From contig JBBPHT010000014.1 in the NCBI GenBank assembly GCA_038021145.1, positions 930,001 through 994,000 on the forward strand: 64,000 bases of DNA. Direction: 5' to 3'. Each line of letters begins with the position of its first letter. Position 1 is the first letter of the stretch. This stretch comes from Phyllosticta citriasiana. Lineage: Eukaryota > Ascomycota > Dothideomycetes > Botryosphaeriales > Phyllostictaceae. This document shows positions 35,250 to 48,720 of the stretch, in pieces. Under the pieces are notes generated by a model, which was not told the DNA's origin, made no database searches, and saw only the letters and a program-made list of their open reading frames with translations. The position numbers and the translations under genes were made by a program.

Positions 35250-36500
35250 CTTTACGCCGTTAAATGTAACGCTAATCCACTATGCAAAAAAGGGGAATAG
35301 TAAGGAAAGGGTAGGAGCTAAGGTAGCTACTAGGGTTACTATAGTAGCTTACTTATTAGTGAAGCCGTAAGAGATAAGGCGGGCCTAGAACTCCTTATTA
35401 CTAGGGTACTCATAGAGGATATAGCCCGGGTTAGGGAGGTTCCTAATATAGACGAAGATTAGGCGGCGGAACTACTTAATAGGGAGGATAAGACCCTAGC
35501 TAGACTTATACTTATTAGGCGGCTAGCTAAATAGTAGGATATTAGTACTAGTAGAGTAGGTAAGGAACTAGGTCTTACGGTTAGGTAGACTACTAGGGTA
35601 GTTAAGGATAAGGCTACCTATAGCCTTAATCATATTACTAAGGGAGAGGGACGGAAAGAGGCGGGTATTAGGGTAGTAAATAATAAACACGTTATGCTCT
35701 AGCTTATTACTATAGATCTACTATAAGTAGCCGTAGTAGTTAGTAACGCGGCCGGGTAATAGGTAGCCCTACTAGACCGTAAAGCGCTTATTAATACTAA
35801 GGTAAGGGAATAGGGGTAGGGTATAGATTAAATAGCGCTAGCCTTAGAGTAGCTTAGTAATACTAATAGTAATGAGCATATATAGCTTAGTAGGTAAGAT
35901 CTAGCGCGTATTATAACTAGGTACGGGTAGAGTGTTATAAGGGGTAAGACTAATAATAACCTTATCTATAATAATCTAATACTAGATAGAGCTAGGAGGG
36001 AATAGGCCTAAGTAGTCCTCCTCTTCATCCTTAGTATTACTAAAGTTAGGGAAGGGGAGGATTATACTACTAGTAGTAGTAATAACATTATAGATAGAGT
36101 TATTAAGGTCGTCCTAACTAGAGCCTAACATGATATAAAAGTAGTAACTACGGAGCTTAACGCTAAGAAGGTCTTTAATATTACTAAAGATAGGAGGAAT
36201 ATAGAGAGTAGCACTAAAGTAAGGGTTACTAGGGTGAGTGTTAGGGTAGGTAGTAGGATTAGCCTTATTAGGAGGGGGGGCCGGGTCTATAGGGATAATA
36301 GGAGGAGCTATAGGGTCTATAGTATTAACTAGAGGAGGGGGATTCTTAAGCTTAGTAACGCGGTTACGTAAGTTATATAAGTAGTTATTATTAGCGTCTA
36401 TAGTGCGGTAGGATAATGAGGTTATAAGGCGGTATAGTTATAAAGATTATGGAGTTAGTAGAACGGTAAGTAGAGCGTAAGTAGGGTTTAGTAGTTCTAG
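35250..36500 (-). pseudogene. G4a third frame downstream of pol (sense)
   Basis: Counterpart of the G4b frame at 48721-50019, on the minus strand between the chromodomain and the 3' LTR. The conserved N-terminal stretch (NNNYLYNLRNRVTKLKNPPP) reads at about 36410-36340. Presence in both G4 copies argues that it belongs to the family. No known domain is recognised. Confidence 0.55.
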
Positions 36501-39500
36501 ACCTTACGAAGAGGATTATTATAGGTAGGCTTACATAGTTAGTATATATTACTAGCGGCTCCCTATTAGTTAGAGTCCTAATCTAGCTAGTTTACTTACT
36601 TAAGCCTAGTACTATAGCGCCTAGGTATAGGTAGTACTACTAGTAGCTTATTTAGATAGTGCTATTACTTATTAGATATTCTACTACTAGGGTCTACTAT
36701 TATTTACTTATTATTTAGTAGCGCTCCCTTACTTTTAATCTAAACTCATTAACTAGCTTTAAACTTATTAATAGCTACTATATCCTTAAATATAGACGCC
36801 GGTTCCTATATTAGTCTTACGTACCCGGTCTACTTTACTAAGAACTCTTAATAGTTTTAACGCTAACGCTTATCTAGTATATATTCTACCTCCTACTCAT
36901 TCTTATTATTAATAATAACTATAGGTAGCTAATAATCCGTATGTGCCTAGCTTAGTAAGGCATTATTAGACGCTAGTTATAGTAGGTCTATATTAAAGAT
37001 GTTATAGATAGTGCCTAGTACATCTAACTAGTAGGCCTTATTTAAAATAACTTACATTACAGTGTACTTTACTAACTAGTAATCTAGCTTCTAAATAGGA
37101 TAGTCTATAGAGATATTATAAAGGCTTAGCTAAACTTTATTACCTACTTTATACATAGGTAAGGTGTTATAATAGCGGTTTACCTACCGCTCCTAGTCTA
37201 CCTAGGACATAGTTATTATATTTTCCGCCTAAGTAGTAGCCTCTTAGATCTTTATTATAATAGTATTACCTTATACTACTAGTATTTACGGGTTAGTAAC
37301 GTGCTAGGGGCCTTCTAAGAGTCTTATTTATAAGGGGTTAGCGTGATAACCGTATAATAAGAAGAATAGGCTAAGGCCTATAGTAGCTAATATCCTATTA
37401 TTTAATGTGAACTTAATAACTAGTAAGTAGTTAGCCTAGTCATCCTATACTTAGTTAACTAACGTAGCTAACATCCACTTAACCTCTATATTTACTCTCT
37501 TAGTCTAACTATCTATCTCTAGGTAGTAACCTATTAAGAGATGCTACTAAATCTTTAATAGTTTATAGATATATTCCTATAAAAGACTTATGAACTACGG
37601 ACCCTAGTCTAATATAATAGCGTTAGGTAACCTATAGTACTAGTAGTACGCTTATAGGAATAATGATACTATAGCCTTAGCTATTAGATTATAATAGGGT
37701 TCTAGGATTATGCCTTTTAATAGCCTATCCATAATAACTAGTATATAGGTATTCCCCTTACTAGCTATAAGAGGGCCTATAAAATCCATAGATACCTCTT
37801 ACTACTATTAATTTAGAACTAGGAGTAGTTAGAGTAGTCCTTACTTACGGTCTCTCTAGAATTTAGTCACTCCGTAGATGTTATAATTACGCCTAAATCA
37901 CTTTACCTACGCGTTATAGTTTAGCTAAAATAACTTAAGATAGTAGAGCTAGGATACTATCTTATTATTACTAGGGTAGATTACCTCTAGAGAGTTATAT
38001 ATTATCTAGAGGATACTAGTTTATAGAGGTTTAGAATCTAGTACCTATAAGTAACTATACTAATAAAGGTTACCCCTATTATCTACCGTTAGGTTAGACA
38101 TTAATATCTTACTAAGAGAGAGCTCTACTAGTACTATCCTACTCCTACTAAGCACTACTATCTTTAGGGCCTAGTAAGCTCCGTCCTCTCCTACTAACTC
38201 TCTCTATATGTTAGTTATCTATTTAGCCCTAGTATTATTACTACCTAACATAATAGGGTACACCTATATAGTATCCTCCTCTACTAGTTCTTCCTCTAGA
38301 CTAGCCTTTATTATTATAAGGCTAGCGGGTAATGACTTAAGTATTTAGGTAAAGTAGTACTTTAAGTAGCTATTATCCGCGTTAGTAGGCAGGTCTTACT
38401 CTCTTTATAATAGTATGTCCGGTTAGGCATTATCCTTCCCTAGGATATACACTATTATAAAGTTATACTAACTAAGCTTCTCTACCTAGTAGACTTAACA
38501 CTCATTTAGTTACTTACTAGTTATAAAGTACTCTAAGTTTTTATAGTCTATCTAGATAGTAAAGCTACTAATACTCCTTAATAGGTAATCCTATTTATCT
38601 AGCACCTTAATGATTACTAGGAGCTCCTTATTATAGATCTTATAGTTTACTTTATATACGTTACTCTTCCTTAAGTAGAAGGCGGTTAGTTAGAGGACTC
38701 CCTAATTATCGCGTTAGTAAAGGACTCTCCTAGTAGTATAACCTAATAAGTCTATTACTAATACTATCTCTCTTTCTAGGTTAAACTATATTAGTATAGG
38801 CGCCTTAATAAATACTAGCTTTAACCTCTTAAACATGCTCTTAGTCTTATTATCCTATCTAAACTCCTTATTTTTCCGTATAAGCCTAATAAGAGGTTCC
38901 GTAATCTCTAAGAAACCGCTAATAAAATAATAATAAAAGTTAGTAAAGCCTAAGAAGCCTTATATAGCCTTAATAGTAGTTAGTCTAGCCTAGTTCTTTA
39001 CTACCTTAACCTTAGATAGGTCTATGCATACTCCTTATCCGGCCTTAATAATATAGCTAAGGTATTTTATTAATTAGACCTTAAAGTTATACTTCCTAAT
39101 GTTAATATAGAGGCCTACTATGAGTAAGTAGTCTATTACCATCCTAACCTAGTAATAATGCTCCTTCTAGGATCCCTCTATAAAGATTAGAATGTTATTA
39201 ATATAGGCTAAAGTATAATCATCTAGGAACTCTCTTAGTACCTAGTTAATATACTATTAAAAGGTACTAGGAGTATTAGTAAGGCTAAATAGTATTACTA
39301 ACTACTTAAATAGTCTAAATTAGGTATAGAAGGCTATTAGCCATTCATCTCCTTTAGTAATATAAACGCGGTAGAATGCTAAGACTATATCTAGCTTAGT
39401 AAACTAGCGCGCTCATCTAATCTAGGCTAATATTTCTATAATTAGTAGGAGTAGATAATGGTCCTTCTTATTAGGGTATTAAGAGCCTAGTAATTATAAT

Positions 39501-41631
39501 AAAACCTTAATCCTCTACTAGGTTTCTTTATAAATAGTACTAGAGCCGCGGCTAGAGAGCTACTTACGCGTATAAACCCCTTCTCTAGGAGCTTATATAA
39601 CGTCTTATGTAAGATGAGTAACTCCTTATAGCTTATCCTATATAGTAGTCTCTAGGGAGGGTCTAGGTCCTTTCTATTTAGTAGCTTATTTAGTTTAATC
39701 TTATAATTAATTCCTAGTTAATTAGGAGGGAGTAAATCCGTAAGAGCCTTATTAAATAATAGTAGGTACTTATTACTAATCTACTTAGGTAGATGGTAAT
39801 GGATCTTATTACTACTAATAACCGGCTTTATTACTAAAGCCTTATTAATATTAGTAAGACTTACCGTAAACATGTATCCTTTCTACTATTTAGCTACTAA
39901 TTAGGTAAGTAGTTAGTATACTAGAGTAGAGATGGCCTAAGTAAAGTAGACTCTATCCTTAACCTCTAATCTTCCCTCCTCCTATACTATTAGGCCGGTA
40001 TCCTTAAATATAAGGCTCCTAGCTAATAGGTCTAGTAGGACCCTCTCTTAGTAGAGCTATAGTGCTTCTATTAGTAACTTAATACTATTAGGGAGTTAGG
40101 GTACTATATAAGTAAGGATTATCCTTAAGTATCCTCCTAAATTAAGTATAAACTCTATTACTATCTTTACTAACTATCCTAAGCTCTTTAGTCTAAGTAT
40201 TAGCATAGGTATAATTTTATAGACTAGAAGGTTTATATATATTATAAACTAGGAGGTTACTATTATGTATAGTTTACTCCCTAAATTAATAAGAGTTCTA
40301 GTATAGGATACTTAATTAACTAGCGCTAATACTAGTAGGGATTTACCCCTTATATACTATTTAGCCTTACGCTAATAGACTATAATCCTACCGTTTAACC
40401 TCCTCTAGTTTATAACTTTACTCCGGACCGTAACTATAGCCGGAGTTCCTTATTTCCTAATTTAGGCTCCTTAACATCTTTAATCTTATTCTCTAGTAAT
40501 AGCTAGACTACTATAGCCTAGGGAGGATAAGTAGGTTTATATAGGTACTTACTAATAAAGTAAGCATTACTACTATAACATAGATAGAGCTTAGATATAT
40601 ATTATTAGCTTACCTCCGTATCTAATACCTATATAGCATGCTAGATAGCTAAGCAGGCTAGGCTAGTAGGCTCCTATTCTATAGCTTTAGGGGTAGTACT
40701 TATTTAGTTTAACCGTCCTTACGGTGTTATTACTATGCTACTAGAGGACTAACCTATTAACCTACCCTTATAAAATTAGCTATTAGCCTAGTAACCGCCG
40801 TTACGCGTACTACTATTATTACTTCTAAGTCTCTCTATAGAATTACTAACTTAGGTAAGAAGGGCTATATACTAGTCCTAAGACTCTCCTCCTAAGGCTA
40901 ACCCTACTATCTAGGCTAATAGTTTACGGCTTAGTATATTCTCTAGGAGGCTAATCTTAGCTAAATCTAGCTACTCATCACCCCTAGCTAGCTATAAGAC
41001 CTAATTAAACTTAGTAAAAAACTCCTAGAATGGTGCTCCCTACTAGTATAACGTATATATCTAGCATTATACATTTACTACTTAGTAAGGATTACTATAG
41101 ATTAGCTCTAAGTATATAAGTAGTTACTTAAAGGTTACACTAGGATTATCCCTATATTATTTAAACTAGGGCGTCATTTAGTAGGCGGCTTTACCGCTAA
41201 GTTTAGCCTAGATAGTAAATAACTAAGTCTTTAGTATATAGTTAGTATAGTCTAGGCTTATCTTATTACGGACTATATCTATCTATGTGTCTAGTCCGTC
41301 CCTATCACCCTTATAAATAGGCATCTCTAGTAAGATCTTAGTTAGTTTACCTACTTAGCACTCATACTCCTTCTTATTAGCCTAGTAGGCTATCTACTAC
41401 TATAGTAACTAAATAACATTAGGATCTAATAGACCGGCGGTTAGTTAGTAGTATAGCTACTAGTTCTACTATTACGCGCGGAGCGCTTCCTACTACTATT
41501 AGTATACCTATTCTACGAGGTAGGCCTACTCATCTAGGGGTAACCCCTACTACTACTACTATAAGGCTACCTACTAGGCGGCCTAATTATCTAGCTACTA
41601 CTACTCTATTATCTATAGATAACTAATTAAA
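36501..41631 (-). pseudogene. G4a gag-pol
   Basis: Minus-strand gag, protease, RT, RNase H, integrase and chromodomain, colinear with G4b 43584-48720. The RT box near 39190-39220 reads AYINNILIFI, so both catalytic Asp residues are Asn, as in G4b. The chromodomain lies near 36900-36780. Confidence 0.75.
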
Positions 41632-41824
41632 TGTTAGGAGATTAAGACATAGACATATAAGTTAACTCCTTTCTCATAGTAATGATTAGTCATAGTAAGC
41701 TAGTCTTACGACGGTAGGATTAAAGTACTAATCTAAGCTAGTATATATAGAGAATCGGCACTTTAAGCCTAACGCTTTAACCGTAGGATCTATCTAAGGA
41801 TGTAAATAGTTAGAAACCGTAACA
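41632..41824 (-). repeat. 5' LTR of G4a
   Basis: 193 bp, beginning TGTTAGGAGA and ending CCGTAACA on the + strand. Confidence 0.9.
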
Positions 41825-41829
41825 CTTAC

Positions 41830-43390
41830 CTCCTATAAAGACCTCTTTACTTACCTATTCCTAGATACTATAGTCTAGGAGAACTAAACCTAGTATAAGG
41901 TTATTACCTATAGCATCCCTATTAAAGACCTACGTATACTTAATATTAGATAATTTATTATAGAAGAGGTCTATACCTTTAATCCTAGCCTTTCTATTAT
42001 TAGAACTCTATACTAGCTTACTTTAGCCGAAAGGAGGGCTACCTAAAAAGTAGGGTTAGTTATTATAGCCTTCTATATAGTAAAAGAGGTAGAGATAGCC
42101 ATCTTAAAGCTATTCTATCTTATAGGAGTAAGTATAAGGGTTATAAAACTCCTTAGGATTACTCTAGATATATAGTATATAAAGTGTTAAGAATTTAGCT
42201 ATAGCTCCTCTAGGTGCCGTAATAGGACTAAATGCTTACTATATACTAGCCTCTATACTATAGAAAAGCATAACTATAAATACTATATAAAGAGAGGCAC
42301 GAAATATGCCTATATAGTGCTAAAGTATAGTAACTATAATAGTACTTATTACTTCTAGGACCTAAACTATCCCTATTATCTAATAAAGCTATCCCCCTAG
42401 CATAAATATTAGGTAACCTTAAAGTTATATAAGTTAACTTAAACTAGAATGCCTAGGCTATAGAAGTAGTACTCTAGGATACTCTCTAATTAGGTATCTA
42501 CCTAATATTTATCTAGGAACTATAGATAATACTATAAGATAATATAGCTTATATATAATTAATCTCTCACCCCTCTATAATATAAATTCTCCTAACCTTC
42601 CTATAGGGCTCCTATCCTTAGATAATGCTCTACCTAAATAAATCCCTTACCTAAGTCTAGGTAAATCCTTACCCGGATATTTTCCCTAGCCTAGACTGCC
42701 TTACTATTAATTTAACCTATAGAGAAGATACTATCCGTATAGTTAATATCTATAATAAGGTAGAATAAGGTAACCTATCCTCCCTACGTATAATAGAAAG
42801 AGTTATTAAGTATAGCCCCCCTACCATACTAATAATCTATATAGGGGACTTTAATAAATACTATCTAATATAGGACCTACTCTCCCCCTAATCTCATAAA
42901 GTAGAAGCTCTATATAAATAGATTAAGGAAAACTACCTTAAACTCTAAAACTAGCCTAGAGTAGGTACCTTCTTTTATATAGGGATAGAAAGAGAAATAG
43001 TTATTAACCTCTCCCTATATACTCTAATAGTTACCGCTTAAGTAATCGACTAGTAGTTATAAGAGAACCTCCTATCTAACTATAATACTATTCTCTTTAC
43101 TATTACGTATAACGAGTTTTAAGATATACTAATACTACTACTATAGTTTAACGTTAAAAAAGCTAACTAGGCCTAATATAGGTAAATCGTCTAAGAAGAG
43201 TTAAATAAGATTATGATTCTACTTATCTAAGCCCTTTCTAATAGGGCATAACATATACTCTCTAGTAGGACCTTATAAGAGGACCTAGACTAACTTAGAC
43301 GAAGCCTTATAAAGGTAATAGAGATAGTAGCTAAATATAGCATCCTATAGGTAATACCTAGATAGTAATAAAAACCCTAGTAGTCCCTAC
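41830..43390 (+). pseudogene. LINE b ORF1 C-terminus (zinc knuckles) and AP-type endonuclease
   Basis: This continues after G4a. At about 42190-42360 a Cys/His-rich cluster remains (RCRNRTKC, then residues spaced like CCHC knuckles with several Cys changed to Tyr), typical of LINE ORF1. From about 42600 the endonuclease follows, with the metal/catalytic motif GDFN at 42844-42855. The His pair that normally follows has become Tyr-Tyr (KYYLI). It is cut at CCTAC (43386-43390) by G4b, between endonuclease and RT. Confidence 0.75.
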
Positions 43391-43583
43391 TATTACGGTT
43401 TCTAACCGTTTACATACTCGGATAGATCCTATAGTTAAAGCGTTAGGCTTAAAGTACTAATTCTCCGTATATACTTACTTAGATTAGTACTTTAATCCTA
43501 CTATCATAAGACTAGCTCACTACGACTAATTATTACTATAAGAAAGGAGTTAACTCGCGTGTCTACGTCTTAATCTCCTAACA
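43391..43583 (+). repeat. 5' LTR of G4b
   Basis: 193 bp, starting TATTACGGTT (ancestral TG) and ending CTCCTAACA. Confidence 0.9.
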
Positions 43584-43599
43584 TTTAATTAGTCGTTAA

Positions 43600-46500
43600 T
43601 AGACGATAGAGTAATAGTAGCTAGATAATTAGGCTACCTAGTAGGCGGCCTTATAGTAATAGTAGTAAGATGATTAGGCCGCCTAGTAGGCAGCCTTATA
43701 GTAGTAGTAGTAGGGGTTACCCCTAGATAAGTAGGCCTACCTTATAGAATAGGCATACTAATAGTAGTAGGAAGCGCTCTATACGTAATAGTAGAACTAG
43801 TAGCTATACTACTAACTAACTACCGGTCTATTAGATCCTAACGTCATCTAGTTACTATAGTAGTAGATGGCCTACTAGGCTAATAAGAAGGAGTATAAGT
43901 ACTAAGTAGGTAAACTAACTAAGATCTTACTAGAGATGCCCGTTTATAAGGGTAATAGGGATAGGCTAGACGCATAGATAGATATAGTTTATAATAAGAT
44001 AAGCCTAGACTATACTAACTATGCACTAAAGACTTAGTTATTTACTATCTAGGCTAAACTTAGTAGTAAAGCCGCCTACTAAATGACGCCCTAGTTTAAA
44101 TAATATAGGGATAATCCTAGTATAACCTTTAAGTAAATACTTATATACTTAGAGCTAATCTACGGCGATCCTTACTAAGTAGTAAATACATAACGCTAGA
44201 TATATATATTATACTAGTAGGAAGTACCGTTCTAGGAGTTTTTTACTAAGTTTAATCGGGTCTTATAGTTAGCTAGGAGTAATAAGTAGCCGGATTTAGC
44301 TAAGATTAGCCTCCTAGAGAATGTACTAAGCCGTAAACTATTAGCCTAGATAGTAGGGTTAGCCTTAGGAGGAGAGTCTTAGGACTAGTATATAGCCCTT
44401 CTTACCTAAGTTAGTAATTCTATAGAGAGACTTAGAAATAATAATAGTAGCACGCGTAATAGTAGTTACTAGGCTAATAGCCGATTCCGTAAGGGTAGGT
44501 TAATAGGTTAGGCCTCTAGTAGTACTATAATAATGCCGTAAGAACGGTTAAATAAATAAGTACCGCCCCTAAGGCTATAGAATAGGAGCCTACTAGCCTA
44601 GCCTATTTAGCCGTCTAGCATGCTAGGTAGGTATTAGATATAGAGGTAAGCTAATAATATATATCTAAGCTCTATCTATATTATAGTAGTAACACTTACT
44701 TTATTAGTAAGTACCTATATAAACCTACTCATCCTCCCTAGGCTATAGTAGTCTAGCTATTACTAGAGGATGAGATTAAAGATGTTAAGGAGCCTAAATT
44801 AGGAAATAAGGAACTCTAGCTATAGTTACGGTCCGGAGTAAAGTTATAAACTAGAGGAGGTTAAATAGTAGGATTATAGTCTATTAGTATAAGGCTAAAT
44901 AGTATATAAGGGGTAAATCCCTACTAGTATTAGTACTAGTTAATTAAGTATCCTATACTAGAACTCTTATTAATTTAGGGAGTAAACTATATATAATAGT
45001 AACCTCCTAGTTTATAACGCGCATGAACCTTCTAGTCTATAAAATTATACCTATACTAATACTTAGACTAAAGAGCTTAGGATAGTTAGTAAAGATAGTA
45101 ATAGAGTTTACGCTTAATTTAGGAGGATACTTAAGGATAATCCTTACCTATATAGTACCCTAACTCCCTAATAGTATTAAGTTACTAATAGGAGCACTAT
45201 AGCTCTACTAAGAGAGGGTCCTACTAGACCTATTAGCTAGGAGCCTTACGTTTAAGGATACTAGCCTAATAGTACGGGAGAAGGAAAGATTAGAGGTTAA
45301 GGATAGAGTCTACTTTACTTAGGCCATCTCTACCCTAGTATACTAACTACTTACCTAATTAGTAGCTAAATAGTAGAAAGGATATATATTTATAGTAAGT
45401 CTTACTAATATTAATAAGGCTTTAGTAATGAAGCTAGTTATTAGTAGTAATAAGATCTATTACTATCTACCTAAGTAGATTAGTAATAAGTACCTACTAT
45501 TATTTAATAAGGCTCTTACGGATTTACTCCCTCCTAACTAACTAGGAATTAATTATAAGATTAAGCTAAATAAGCTACTAAATAGGAAGGACCTAGACCC
45601 TCCCTAGGGACTACTATATAGGATAAGCCGTAAGGAGTTACTTATCTTATATAAGACGTTATATAAGCTCCTAGAGAAGGGGTTTATACGCGTAAGTAGC
45701 TCTCTAGCCGCGGCTCTAGTACTATTTATAAAGAAACCTAGTAGAGGATTAAGGTTTTATTATAATTACTAGGCTCTTAACACCCTAATAAGGAAAGACT
45801 ATTATCTACTCCCACTAATTACGGAAATATTAGCCTAGATTAGATAAGCGCGCTAGTTTACTAAGCTAGATATAGTCTTAGCATTCTACTACGTTTATAT
45901 TACTAAAGGAGATAAATAGCTAACGGCCTTCTATACCTAATTTAGACTATTTAAGTAGTTAGTAACGCCATTTAGCCTTACTAACGCTCCTAGTACCTTT
46001 TAATAGTATATTAACTAGGTACTAAGAGAGTTCCTAGATGATTACGCTTTAGCCTATATTAATAACGTTCTAATCTTTATAGAGGGATTATAGAAGGAGT
46101 ATTATTACTAGGTTAAGATAGTAATAGACTACTTACTTATAGTAGGCCTCTATATTAATATTAGGAAGTATGAGTTTAAGGTCTAATTAATAAAATACCT
46201 TAGCTACATTATTAAGGCTAGATAAGGAGTATATATAGACCCATCTAAGGTTAAGGTAGTAAAGAACTAGGCTAGACTAACTACTATTAAGGCTATATAA
46301 GGCTTCTTAGGCTTTACTAACTTTTATTATCATTTTATTAGTGGTTTCTTAGAGATTACGGAACCTCTTATTAGGCTTATACGGAAAAATAAGGAGTTTA
46401 GATAGGATAATAAGACTAAGAGCGCGTTTAAGAGGTTAAAGCTAGTATTTATTAAGGTGCCTATACTAATATAGTTTAACCTAGAAAGAGAGATAGTATT

Positions 46501-48720
46501 AGTAATAGACTTATTAGGTTATACTACTAGAGGAGTCCTTTACTAACGTAATGATTAGGGAGTCCTCTAACTAACTACCTTCTACTTAAGGAAGAGTAAT
46601 GTACATAAAGTAAACTATAAGATCTATAATAAGGAGCTCCTAGTAATTACTAAGGTGCTAGATGAATAGGATTACCTATTAAGGAGTATTAGTAGCTTTA
46701 CTATCTAGATAGACTATAAAAACTTAGAGTACTTTATAACTAGTAAGTAACTAAATAAGTATTAAGTCTACTAGGTAGAGAAGCTTAGTTAGTATAACTT
46801 TATAATAGCATACATCCTAGGAAAAGATAATACCTAACCGGACGCGCTATTATAAAGAGAGTAAGACCTACCTACTAACGTAGATAATAGCCGCTTAAAG
46901 TACTACTTTACCTAAATACTTAAGTCATTACCTACCGGCCTTATAATAATAAAGGCTAGTTAAGAGGAAGAACTAGTAGAGGAGGATACTATATAGGTGT
47001 ACCCTATTATGTTAGGCGGTAATAATACCGGGGCTAAATAGATAACTAATATATAGAGAGAGTTAGTAGGAGAGGATGGAGCTTACTAGGCCCTAAAGAT
47101 AGTAGTACTTAGTAGGAGTAGAATAGTACTAGCGGAGCTCTCTCTTAGTAAGATATTAATGTCTAACCTAATAGTAGATAATAGGGGTAACCTTTATTAG
47201 TGTAGTTACTTATAGGTGCTAGATTTAGAACCTCTATAAACTAGTATCCTCTAGATGATATATAACTCTCTAGAGGTAATCTACCCTAGTAATAATGAGA
47301 TAGTATCCTAGCTCTACTATCTTAAGTTATTTTAGCCGAACTATAACGCGTAGGTAAAGTAATTTAGGTATAATTATAACGTCTATAGGGTGACTAAATT
47401 CTAGAGAGACCGTAAGTAAGAACTACTCTAACTACTCCTAGTTCTAGATTAATAGTAGTAAGAAGTATCTATGGATTTTATAGGCCCTCTTATAGTGAGT
47501 AAGAGGAACACCTATATACTAGTTATTATAGATAGGCTGTTAAAAGACGTAATCCTAGAACCCTATTATAATCTAATAGCTAAGGCCATAGTATTATTAT
47601 TCCTATAAATATACTACTAGTACTATAGGTTACCTAAAGCTATTATATTAGACTAGGGTCTATAGTTCGTAAGTCTTTTATAGGAATATATCTATAAACT
47701 ATTAAAGATTTAGCGGCGTCTCTTAACGGGTTACTACCTAGAGATGGATAGTTAGACTAAGAGAGTAAATATAGAGGTTAAGTAGATGTTAGCTATATTA
47801 GTTAACTAAGTGTAGGATAACTAGGCTAACTACTTACTAGTAGTTAAGTTTATGTTAAATAATAGAACGTTAGCTACTATAGGTATAAGCCTATTCTTCT
47901 TATTATATAGCTACTATGCTAACCTCTTATAAATGAGACTCTTAGAAGGCCCCTAGCACGTTACTAACCTGTAAATGCTAGTAGTATAAGGTAATACCAT
48001 CATAATAAAGATCTAAGAGGCTACTACTTAGGTAGAAAATGTGATAACTATATCCTAGGTAGTCTAGGAGTGGTAGGTAAACCGCTATCATAACGCCTTA
48101 CCTATATATAAAGTAGGTAATAAAGTTTAGCTAAGCCTTTATAATATCTCTATGGACTACCCTATTTAGAAGCTAGATTACTAGTTAGTAAAGTACACTA
48201 TAATATAAGTTATTTTAAATAAGGCCTACTAGTTAGATGTCCTAGGTACTATTTATAACGTCTTTAATGTAGACCTACTATGACTAGCATCTAATAACGC
48301 TCTACTAAGCTAGGTATATATAGATTATTAGCTACCTATAGTCGTCGTTAATAATAAGAATGAGTAGGAGGTAGAATATATACTAGATAAGCGTTAGTAC
48401 TAAAACTATTAAGAGTTCTTAGTAAAGTAGACCGGGTACGTAAGACTAATATAGGAACTAGTATCTATATTTAAGGATATAGCGGCCGTTAATGAGTTTA
48501 AAGCTAGTTAATGAGTTTAGGTTAGAGGTAAGGGAGCGCTACTAAATAATAAGTAAATAATAGTAGACTCTAGTAGTGGAACATCTAATAAGCGCTAGCA
48601 CTATCTAAATAAGCTATTAGTAGTACTACCTATACCTAGGCACCGTAGTACTAGGCTTAAGTAAGTAAACTAGCTAGATTAGGATTCTAACTAATAGGGG
48701 GCCGCTAGTAATACATACTA
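43600..48720 (+). pseudogene. G4b gag-pol with C-terminal chromodomain
   Basis: Gag occupies about 43600-44700. RT at about 45700-46100 shows SLAAALVLFIKKPSRGLRF, ALNTLIRKDYYLLPLI and the catalytic box read as YINN (46055-46066), with both Asp residues changed to Asn (GAY to AAY, a RIP change). RNase H and integrase follow to about 48200. The chromodomain at about 48330-48510 reads VVVNNKNE.EVEYILDKR.Y.NY.EFLVK.TGY, with TAG where Trp is expected. It is not functional. Confidence 0.82.

Larger units (their letters stand above)
35047..41824 (-). mobile_element. Ty3/Gypsy chromovirus G4a, full length
   Basis: 6778 bp with 193-bp LTRs at 35047-35239 and 41632-41824 and target duplication CTTAC (35042-35046 and 41825-41829). 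Orientation is minus: the polypurine tract, seen as TACCCCCCCC on the + strand, follows the left LTR. It is the inverted counterpart of G4b. Confidence 0.9.
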
